This document shows positions 5,680-11,463 of a DNA stretch of 11,463 nucleotides, in pieces. The notes beneath the pieces are model-generated. The model was given only the letters and a program-made list of their open reading frames with translations, had not been told where the DNA came from and searched no databases. Made by a program: the position numbers and the translations under genes. The stretch comes from an uncultured Clostridia bacterium (GTDB lineage Bacteria; Bacillota; Clostridia; Oscillospirales; Ruminococcaceae): positions 1 to 11,463 of the forward strand of contig CAMHBE010000029.1 in the NCBI GenBank assembly GCA_946183095.1, written 5' to 3'. Within the stretch, counting starts at the first letter, position 1. Each line of letters starts with the position of its first letter.

Positions 5680-6888
5680 TTATTTTTTCTTTCTCAGTAT
5701 AGATCTTGCCGGAAATTCCGCGGGGCAGGGGAGTTTCAGCTTTTCCATAGCATGATTTGCAACTTCCGTGTTCTCGCCGGACGAATTGATGATGCCCGTC
5801 AGTCTGAGTTCCGCAGGCTCACCCTTCGGCGGCAGTATCTCCAGCGTATCATCGGCTCGGAAATAACCGCGTTGTGTGATGTTCAGCATACCGTTTTCCC
5901 AGCCGTCAACGGTCCCCACAAAGTCATACTCGCGGAAATACCCGCTGTCGGGGTAATACTGTTCCGCGTCGGAATGTTCGTAGAAAAATCCGGTGCAGTA
6001 CGGACGGTGGCTCACTTTGTACACTTCGGAAACTATGCTTTCGGGGACTATCTCGCCCTTCAGCGCATATCCGAGAGCTTTTTTGTAGGCATTCGCAGTT
6101 ACCGCCGTGTAGTAGGCGGATTTTGCGCGTCCTTCTATTTTCAGGCTGGTGACTCCCGCTTCGATAAGGTCGCCGAGGTGCTCTATCATGCAGAGGTCTT
6201 TGGCGTTGAGTATGTATGTCCCGCGCTCGTCCTCCGTGATATCGTAGCTCTCGCCGGGTCGGGTATCTTCGATAAGGTGGTATTTCCACCGGCAGGGCTG
6301 TGCGCAGGCACCGCGGTTAGCGTCCCGCCCCGTGAGGTATTTCGGCAGCAGACAGCGTCCCGAGAACGATACGCACATAGCGCCGTGAACGAAAACTTCT
6401 ATATCGAGGTCGTCGGGTATCTTTTTACGCAGCTTCGCGATCTCCGCAACGCTTACCTCTCGTGCAAGAACGATGCGTTTTGCGCCGAGACGGTACAGTT
6501 CATTCGCTGTGGCGTGGTTCATTATCCCGACCTGTGTTGACATATGGATATCGAGTTTCGGCGCGTACTTCTTCGTCATTGCCATAACGCCGATGTCCGC
6601 GATTATCGCCGCGTCGATGCCTGTCTCCGTCACTTCCGAAATGAAGCGCGGATAATCGTCCGCTTCATCGTTTGTGGGCACGGTATTGCAGGTAAGGTAC
6701 ACCTTTGCGCCGCCGTTATGTGCGTATTGCACCGCGTCGGCAAGCTGCCGCATATCGAAGTTCTTAGGACCTGCCCGCATACCGAACGACTGCGCGCCGA
6801 TATATACCGCGTCGCAGCCGAAATCCACAGCGGCTTCGAGACTTTCCGGTTCGCCGGCGGGTGAGAGTATCTCCGGTATCTTATTCAA
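5680..6888 (-). CDS. trhP: Peptidase U32 family protein, TrhP/YrrO-like
   Basis: U32 proteins were named as collagenase-like peptidases. Several are now known as iron-sulfur enzymes for hydroxylation, and TrhP types are needed for 5-hydroxyuridine at the tRNA wobble position. The product is 402 aa, starting at TTG 6888 nine bases after GGAGG and overlapping the mltG stop by 8 bases. Residues 1-270 form the barrel-like catalytic part, with the U32 signature EVFVHGAMCVSFSGRC (164-179) and NRGACAQPCRW (191-201). C172, C179, C195 or C199, and C233 could be the [4Fe-4S] ligands by comparison with UbiU. Residues about 320-400 fit the U32 C-terminal beta domain, as in YegQ and YrrO. The neighbouring mltG matches the Bacillus yrrL..yrrN-yrrO order. 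The U32 family call is firm; the tRNA-hydroxylation role is inferred from architecture and context. Confidence 0.88.
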   Translation of the reverse strand: MNKIPEILSPAGEPESLEAAVDFGCDAVYIGAQSFGMRAGPKNFDMRQLADAVQYAHNGGAKVYLTCNTVPTNDEADDYPRFISEVTETGIDAAIIADIGVMAMTKKYAPKLDIHMSTQVGIMNHATANELYRLGAKRIVLAREVSVAEIAKLRKKIPDDLDIEVFVHGAMCVSFSGRCLLPKYLTGRDANRGACAQPCRWKYHLIEDTRPGESYDITEDERGTYILNAKDLCMIEHLGDLIEAGVTSLKIEGRAKSAYYTAVTANAYKKALGYALKGEIVPESIVSEVYKVSHRPYCTGFFYEHSDAEQYYPDSGYFREYDFVGTVDGWENGMLNITQRGYFRADDTLEILPPKGEPAELRLTGIINSSGENTEVANHAMEKLKLPCPAEFPARSILRKKK

Positions 6889-8980
6889 ATCTGCTGCCCT
6901 CCCCGTTTATCTCTTCTTCCATTCTTTCGGCTTCTTCCATATTTGCGGCAAGACCCGCGAGCACAAGGTTCTCCTCATGCTGCTGCTGTGTCTCCGCGTA
7001 AAATATCTCACCGGTGTCGGGGTTTGCACAGAAGTAATAATACGGAGTATCGGCGGCGTACAGGACCGCGTGGATAGCGTCGATACCGGGATTGCAGACC
7101 GCGCCGGCGGGTATGCCTCTGCAAACGTAGGTGTTGTAGGCATTGTAAATGCGGTTCTTTGAAGCGTCCGTGCCGGAAATGAACGGTTTAATGTCGTTTT
7201 CGACATAGAGCACGGTAACGTCCGACTGCAGGTACGGATAAGTCTCGGAGCTGCGGATCCTGTTGAGGAAAACGCTTGCCACCTTCTCCATATCTTCCGG
7301 CGAGCCTGCCTCACGCTGCACTATCGACGCGAGTGCCACGACTTCATCGAGCGTCATGTTCATCTCACCCATTTTCTTGTACATCGCACGGGTGATCTTC
7401 TCATTGAAGTTCGAGTACATCTTCTTTGCCGCAAGCTGTGCGTTTTTCTCCGAATCCTCACGCATCTCCTCGTAGGCTTCTTCCTCGGACTGGTTCTTTC
7501 TGGGCTTGCCGCCGTTCTCCATTGCGTTTGAAACGTAGAACTGGTAGGTATCGGGGAAGAGATAGCCTTCGAGCTGGTTGAATTTCAGCGAGTTTTCCTT
7601 GACTCTGCGTTCAAATTCGTAAACGTTCTGTACATCTTTGTAATAAGTCTCGAAATCATCGGCGAAGCACACGTTGTTTATTTCGAGAAGTTCGCCTATC
7701 TCGCGGGCGGTCATACCCTCGGTGATGCGAATATCCACCGTTTTCTGCTCGACCGTTTCGGTGCGAAGTACAGACAGCAGTGTGCTGTAAGACATCGTTG
7801 AGCTGAGGGTGTATCTTCCGCCGACGAAATCCTTGTTCACTTTTTTGCCCTGCATCTCTTTCAGTTTGTCGAGCAGATCGGATGCAGTCCTGAAAAACCT
7901 TGCGTCGTTTATGATATTGTTTTCGGCAAGTATCGCCGCAACAGTCTCGATCGTAGCATCGTCAGGTATCTCCACATCTATCTTGAAATCCACAGACGCT
8001 ACGCCCGTGAAGTCCAGTGCCCATTTTACGAGGTAGTTTGACGAGAATGCGGAAACGCCGAGTATAGCTACACAAAGTATTATCGCGATCAGGATATACG
8101 CGAGTGTGCGGGTACCCTGTTTCTGTCGCTCGTAACCGCGGCGCAGACGTGCAGCCATCACGCGTTCTTCGCGGATCTCCTCTTCTTCGGCTTCGACCTC
8201 GTCTTTCATCGACACACTGCGCATCTTCGGGTCATTGACCGCGTTCATTAGCCTTGTGGCTGTGGCATCGAAAGTTTCCGCTTCATCGCTGCCCTCGGTC
8301 ACGTCGAACACTTCCGGTGTATCTTCGGGAGGCAGGGAATTGCGCTGCTGTTCGGCAAGTTCGGAAGCCTTCTCTCCGAGCGCGGCAGAAAGGCTTTCAG
8401 CAAGCCCGGGAACAGCGGCGTTATCACTTTCGGCAGTCTGTTTCTTAGGTCTGGCTCTTTTCTTTGCGGCAGCTTTTTTATCTTGCGCTGCATCTTCCGT
8501 GCCGCCGTATCCATCCGCTGTTTCCTGACCGACAGCCTGCGCGATCACAGGCGGCAGAGGTACGGGCATAGACACAGACGCGGGTGATGATGCGGGAGCT
8601 GTCTTATTCTGAGGAGCTGCCGCTTTTGCTCCCATATCGGCGTGGAGCATGACAGTTTCGGGAACATCTGCGGGAGAGTAGGGTTCGCCGGGGTGAACGA
8701 TAACGGTCTCCGGAACGGACTGTGGGGAGTCAGAGCCGCGAAGTGCAGAATCATACTCGCTTCGTGAGATAACGGGACGGCCTGCCTGACGCTTTTTGCC
8801 TTCACGCGTAAAAAGAACGCCCTCAAGGTCGTTGTTTGCGCTGATCTCGCTGTCAGGTTCGGGCGGAAGACCCATTTCCGCTCGTTCTTCGGCAGCTTTG
8901 AGCGCCTGCATCTTTCCGCTGTGCAGATACGCCGAAAGGCTCTCTATATCGTTATATTCCTTCTCTTCGTTCTCGTCCAA
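6881..8980 (-). CDS. mltG: Endolytic murein transglycosylase MltG with long cytoplasmic extension
   Basis: MltG cleaves nascent glycan strands at the membrane surface and sets their length. The protein is 699 aa, starting at TTG 8980 nine bases after GGAGG. Residues 1-292 are predicted cytoplasmic and low-complexity: acidic and Ala/Pro-rich, with a basic patch (168-180) and a duplicated PETV(I/M)(V/L)H motif at 90-96 and 107-113. One transmembrane helix lies at about 293-315. The extracellular part has a LysM-like region (about 337-408) and the YceG catalytic domain, with EGYLFPDTY (471-479), ASIVQREAG (551-559, catalytic Glu 557), VASVFLNR (567-574), QSDVTV (585-590), YNAYNTY (612-618) and GIPAGAVCNPG (622-632). 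E. coli MltG is about 340 aa, so the N-terminal extension nearly doubles it; streptococcal forms also have cytoplasmic extensions. The gene is in the tmk operon, 49 bases after the cyclo-ligase. Confidence 0.95.
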   Translation of the reverse strand: MDENEEKEYNDIESLSAYLHSGKMQALKAAEERAEMGLPPEPDSEISANNDLEGVLFTREGKKRQAGRPVISRSEYDSALRGSDSPQSVPETVIVHPGEPYSPADVPETVMLHADMGAKAAAPQNKTAPASSPASVSMPVPLPPVIAQAVGQETADGYGGTEDAAQDKKAAAKKRARPKKQTAESDNAAVPGLAESLSAALGEKASELAEQQRNSLPPEDTPEVFDVTEGSDEAETFDATATRLMNAVNDPKMRSVSMKDEVEAEEEEIREERVMAARLRRGYERQKQGTRTLAYILIAIILCVAILGVSAFSSNYLVKWALDFTGVASVDFKIDVEIPDDATIETVAAILAENNIINDARFFRTASDLLDKLKEMQGKKVNKDFVGGRYTLSSTMSYSTLLSVLRTETVEQKTVDIRITEGMTAREIGELLEINNVCFADDFETYYKDVQNVYEFERRVKENSLKFNQLEGYLFPDTYQFYVSNAMENGGKPRKNQSEEEAYEEMREDSEKNAQLAAKKMYSNFNEKITRAMYKKMGEMNMTLDEVVALASIVQREAGSPEDMEKVASVFLNRIRSSETYPYLQSDVTVLYVENDIKPFISGTDASKNRIYNAYNTYVCRGIPAGAVCNPGIDAIHAVLYAADTPYYYFCANPDTGEIFYAETQQQHEENLVLAGLAANMEEAERMEEEINGEGSRFE

Positions 8981-9029
8981 CCGTGTTCACCTCCCCGGAC
9001 TTCGTTCGCTTTTGCAGCTATTATGTACA

Positions 9030-9587
9030 TTATATATTACTGAAATAAACACCGTTCTCCGTGATGACCGCGTTTACCGGCAAGTCATACTCGTCAACAG
9101 GCACTTCTCCGCAGCACTGCTCGTAGCATATACCGACGGAAAGACCGCTGAAACACGCAAGAAATCTGTCATAGAACCCGCCGCCCCAACCGAGACGATA
9201 TCCGCGTTCATCAAACCGCAGTGCAGGAACGATGCACATAGCCTTGTCAAAATCGGTGATCTCTGAGCCGTCTGCGGGTTCATCGACACCGAACCTGCTT
9301 CGTGTCAGCGCAGACAGCGAGGAAACTGCAAGGAACCTCATATCCCTGCCCACACATTTCGGCACTGCGACAGTCTTTCCGCGTTTCAGCATCTCCGTGA
9401 TGAAGCGGCGCGTATCCACTTCGATGCCGGACGACGCGTAAACGAGGAATGTCTCACATTCACGGACTTTATCAAGCTCCATGAGATTATTATATATTTT
9501 TTCGTCGTATTCTTTCCTGACGGTTTTTTCCATTTCCCTGCGCTGCTGTATGAGCTGTTCACGCAGTGCTTTTTTGTGTTCAGACAC
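9030..9587 (-). CDS. 5-formyltetrahydrofolate cyclo-ligase
   Basis: This enzyme (MTHFS; also called YgfA/Fau or YqgN) converts 5-formyltetrahydrofolate and ATP to 5,10-methenyltetrahydrofolate, returning a dead-end folate to the one-carbon pool. The product is 185 aa, normal for the family. The N-terminus is basic and helical (KKALREQLIQQRREM, 5-19). SSGIEVDTR (52-60) belongs to the substrate site, FGVDEP (99-104) is typical, and the nucleotide-binding signature is PALRFDERGYRLGWGGGFYD (121-140). The GTG start at 9587 overlaps the end of the DJ-1-type gene by 8 bases and has only a weak GAGAAG site, so translation is probably coupled. The folate role fits co-transcription with thymidylate kinase, since both serve dTTP synthesis. 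Old names differ between species, so no symbol is given. Confidence 0.93.
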   Translation of the reverse strand: MSEHKKALREQLIQQRREMEKTVRKEYDEKIYNNLMELDKVRECETFLVYASSGIEVDTRRFITEMLKRGKTVAVPKCVGRDMRFLAVSSLSALTRSRFGVDEPADGSEITDFDKAMCIVPALRFDERGYRLGWGGGFYDRFLACFSGLSVGICYEQCCGEVPVDEYDLPVNAVITENGVYFSNI

Positions 9588-10122
9588 AGCGCATTGCTTC
9601 TCTGAGCTTGTCGGACGCAGCCTTTCCTGAAAGGACTTCGACCAGTTTCAGACCGAACTCCAGAGCAACTCCGGCACCGCGGGCAGTGATGATATTACCG
9701 TCGTGTTCAACGGGAGCGCCGGTGAATTCCGCACCTTCGAGGAATTCCTCGAAACCGGGGAAGCAGGTAGCCTTTCTGCCTTTCAGCATGCCTTTTTTTC
9801 CGAGTATCGAAGGTGCTGCGCAGATAGCGCCGATGTACTTGCCGTTTGCGGCGCAGTAGTCGATGAAATCCTGCACCGTGCGGGACTTTTCGAGGTTGAG
9901 CGTTCCGGGCATACCGCCGGGCAGTACGATCATTTCAATCTCATCGTCCGGGACTGCGTCTATCTCCGTGGTGTCGGTAGCCACAGTGACCCCGTGCGAG
10001 CTTGTTATCACTTCTTCGCCGATGCCGACGGTAACTACTTTTCTGCCGTCTCTGCGGAGGATGTCTATCGGTGCGATAGCCTCTGTTTCTTCAAATCCGT
10101 TCGCGAGAAATACGAGTACCAT
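9580..10122 (-). CDS. DJ-1/PfpI (ThiJ) family protein
   Basis: A 180-aa protein of the DJ-1/YajL branch. ATG 10122 is eight bases after AAAGGA, which overlaps the end of tmk. It shows the family hallmarks: N-terminal VLVFLANGFEETEAIAPIDI (2-21) with the conserved Glu (E14, aligning with DJ-1 E18), LPGGMPG (67-73), the nucleophile elbow GAICAAPSIL (98-107) with Cys 101, and the C-terminal TARGAGVALEF. Members protect against reactive carbonyls or oxidative stress; the chemistry (glyoxalase or deglycase) is debated. Nothing here selects a substrate. There is no signal peptide. Its place inside a nucleotide/folate/cell-wall operon suggests constitutive expression rather than stress induction. 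Confidence 0.93.
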   Translation of the reverse strand: MVLVFLANGFEETEAIAPIDILRRDGRKVVTVGIGEEVITSSHGVTVATDTTEIDAVPDDEIEMIVLPGGMPGTLNLEKSRTVQDFIDYCAANGKYIGAICAAPSILGKKGMLKGRKATCFPGFEEFLEGAEFTGAPVEHDGNIITARGAGVALEFGLKLVEVLSGKAASDKLREAMRCV

Positions 10123-10136
10123 ATCAGTGTTCCTTT

Positions 10137-10787
10137 CTATATGTGCGTTTCAATGATGTTCATTATCTGTGAATTTATGTCCGACGGGCTGCGGGGCTCA
10201 CCGTTTTCGCTGCACTGTACGATCTGCCAGCCGTAACGTTCTGCGGTGAACATTGCCGCGTCTCTGCAATGCCGCAGGTAGGCGGTATCGCGTTCATGGA
10301 TGTCCTTTTTTGACTCGTCACCGCCGTAGCGTTTCATAAGCAGCTTCTGTGAAACTTCCGTCGGCATATCGAGAAAGACCGTAAGGTCCGGGCGCGGCAT
10401 ACCGAGCTTGCCGTATTCGAGGTCGGTCAGCCAGCCGAGGTAGCCTGTCCATTCCGAACTGTCGAGCTTTGTCATCTGATAGACGGCGTTGGATGAAACA
10501 TACCTTGCGGATATCACGGGTCTTCCGCTCTCGTAAAGCGCCTGCCAGTGCGTTTTGTAGCTTGTGTATCGGTCAACGGCGTACATAATGCTTGCGGAAT
10601 ATGCACTTTTTACGGGATCCGTCTCGCCGAAGTCCCCCCGGAGATATGAACCGATGATGCGCCCGCTGTCGTTTTCGTAATACGGAAAAGTGATGAAATG
10701 CGCATCCGTCAGCTTTTCTTTCAGCATTTCGAGCTGTGTGGATTTACCGCTGCCGTCAAGTCCCTCGATCACGATAAGCCTATTCAT
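10137..10787 (-). CDS. tmk: Thymidylate kinase (dTMP kinase)
   Basis: The enzyme phosphorylates dTMP to dTDP with ATP for DNA synthesis. The product is 216 aa, starting at ATG 10787 behind GCAGGTGCAAG. The P-loop is EGLDGSGKST (8-17). TFPYYENDSGRIIG (33-46) carries the Phe-Pro of the dTMP site, YAVDRYTSYK (69-78) follows, SNAVYQ (99-104) contacts nucleoside, and RYGGDESKK (153-161) is the lid. One oddity is that the usual D-R-Y/H before that loop reads A-R-Y (A94), although the rest of the motif is intact. It is the first gene of the operon, with its own promoter 31 bases upstream of the ATG, and ends 14 bases before the DJ-1-type gene. Confidence 0.92.
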   Translation of the reverse strand: MNRLIVIEGLDGSGKSTQLEMLKEKLTDAHFITFPYYENDSGRIIGSYLRGDFGETDPVKSAYSASIMYAVDRYTSYKTHWQALYESGRPVISARYVSSNAVYQMTKLDSSEWTGYLGWLTDLEYGKLGMPRPDLTVFLDMPTEVSQKLLMKRYGGDESKKDIHERDTAYLRHCRDAAMFTAERYGWQIVQCSENGEPRSPSDINSQIMNIIETHI

Positions 10788-10817
10788 CTTGCACCTGCTT
10801 TCTGAATATTACCACTT

Positions 10818-10846
10818 ATTTTACCATATTTATCCCATTACGTCAA
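10818..10846 (-). promoter_or_regulatory. Promoter of the tmk-to-U32 operon
   Basis: On the minus strand: TTGACG (10846-10841), a 17-base spacer, then TAAAAT (10823-10818) preceded by TGG, an extended -10. Transcription should start near 10811, leaving a 5' leader of about 24 nt before the tmk ATG. Both hexamers match consensus at five of six positions. No other strong promoter was found as far as the U32 gene, which supports one five-gene transcript. Confidence 0.85.
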
Positions 10847-10926
10847 GTGTTTTTGCAACAAAAATAAACAATGATATCAAAAGAGCGACCTGTGCATAAA
10901 TGTTTGGCATATGAACAATGCCGCAG

Positions 10927-10955
10927 TTGACAATATCACCGAAATGTGGTAAAAT
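10927..10955 (+). promoter_or_regulatory. Promoter of maf
   Basis: TTGACA (10927-10932, perfect), a 17-base spacer, then TAAAAT (10950-10955) preceded by TGG. The predicted start is near 10962, with GGAGG and the maf ATG following directly. It is divergent from the tmk promoter; the two -35 hexamers are 80 bases apart. Confidence 0.9.
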
Positions 10956-10979
10956 AATGTGTTTTATGGAGGTGGTAGT

Positions 10980-11463
10980 ATGCTGATACTTGCAAGCAAG
11001 TCCCCGCGCAGAAAAGAACTGCTGTCGATAATAACGCCCGATTTTGAGGTAGTACCGGCTGTGGGTGAAGAACGTGCAGACCGTTCTTTGCTGCCCGAAA
11101 TGTATGTTTCCGAACTCGCGCGTCACAAGGCGGAGGAGGTAGCCGCGCTGCATCCCGACGATATCGTTATCGGAGCGGACACGGTCGTTGCGGCAGGCGG
11201 GGAGATACTCGGTAAACCGAAGGATGCCGAGGATGCCGAACGGATGCTGAAACTGTTGTCCGGCACCTGTCACAGCGTTTTTACCGGCGTGTGTGTGATC
11301 TCAAAAGACAGGAGATCCGGGTTTGCGGAAGAAACAAAGGTGCGTTTTTTCGACCTTTCCGAACAGGAGATATCCGACTATATCGCTACCGGTGAGCCTT
11401 TCGACAAAGCCGGCGCATACGGCATACAGGACATCGGAGCACTGCTCGTCAGCGGTATAACGG
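10980..11463 (+). CDS. maf: Maf-family nucleotide pyrophosphatase (partial, cut at right edge)
   Basis: Maf proteins hydrolyse dTTP/UTP or modified nucleoside triphosphates to the monophosphate. In Bacillus excess Maf blocks septation, and the gene often precedes mreBCD. ATG 10980 lies seven bases after GGAGG. The first 161 residues are present out of about 190. Motifs are ILASKSPRRKELL (3-15), GADTVV (65-70, with catalytic Asp 67), GEILGKP (74-80), LSGTCHSVFTGV (93-104) and TGEPFDKAGAYGIQ (137-150). The frame is open to the window edge with no defect. It is transcribed divergently from tmk. Confidence 0.94.
   Translation, partial: MLILASKSPRRKELLSIITPDFEVVPAVGEERADRSLLPEMYVSELARHKAEEVAALHPDDIVIGADTVVAAGGEILGKPKDAEDAERMLKLLSGTCHSVFTGVCVISKDRRSGFAEETKVRFFDLSEQEISDYIATGEPFDKAGAYGIQDIGALLVSGIT

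Noticed and set aside
5640..5690. Intrinsic terminator after the U32 gene
   Set aside because: The GACA/TGTC stem has four pairs and on the minus strand is followed by A residues, not T residues.
5752..6540. 262-codon plus-strand open frame opposite the U32 gene
   Set aside because: Antisense to a gene with clear U32 signatures; the translation shows no family features.
9029..9034. TATAAT on the minus strand ahead of mltG
   Set aside because: It overlaps the cyclo-ligase stop and has no -35 at 16-19 bases and no extended -10, so it is probably chance in an AT-rich gap.
10830..11273. 147-codon minus-strand open frame across the tmk-maf intergenic region
   Set aside because: It crosses both promoters and is antisense to maf, which has full motif support.

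Overview
The window looks like chromosomal DNA from a Clostridia-class Firmicute, most likely a Ruminococcus-like member of the Oscillospiraceae. The evidence is a SpoIIE phosphatase, the mltG/U32 gene order known from Firmicutes (yrrL..yrrN-yrrO in Bacillus), strong AGGAGG-type ribosome binding sites paired with TTG and GTG starts, and promoters of the sigma-A TTGACA/TATAAT type. Most genes are ordinary housekeeping genes on the minus strand. The taxon is inferred from gene content, not from a marker gene.

Left end (1-2174): the tail of an unidentified plus-strand gene and its terminator face a two-gene minus-strand cassette. The first gene of the cassette (1007-1996) encodes a protein with a short helical N-terminal module, about 180 residues of Gly-Ser-Phe/Tyr low-complexity repeats and a compact C-terminal tail. 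The second (171-1010) starts inside the stop codon of the first (ATGA) and encodes a glycosyltransferase-like protein resembling DUF6734. A near-consensus extended -10 promoter and a structured leader of about 105 nt precede the pair. This is the least described part of the window and the best candidate for a new system: a repetitive Ser/aromatic substrate or scaffold with a dedicated glycosyltransferase-like partner.

Middle (2175-5679): spoIIE has its own candidate promoter with a 21-bp spacer, resembling Spo0A-controlled promoters. Upstream lies rsmA (16S rRNA dimethyladenosine methyltransferase). Between rsmA and the next gene is 273 bp without a gene. It holds a perfect 10-bp GC hairpin and a nested element of about 150 bp, in which at least five small hairpins sit inside a 9-bp closing stem.

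Right (5680-10846): five minus-strand genes form one probable operon, tmk, a DJ-1/PfpI gene, 5-formyltetrahydrofolate cyclo-ligase, mltG and a U32-family gene. They are separated by 14 bp, -8 bp, 49 bp and -8 bp and are read from a TTGACG-17-TAAAAT promoter. Together they cover dTTP supply, folate salvage, protein or metabolite repair, termination of peptidoglycan strands and probably tRNA hydroxylation. The MltG protein carries an unusually long cytoplasmic extension.

Right end (10927-11463): a divergent maf gene, cut by the window edge, has its own TTGACA-17-TAAAAT promoter.
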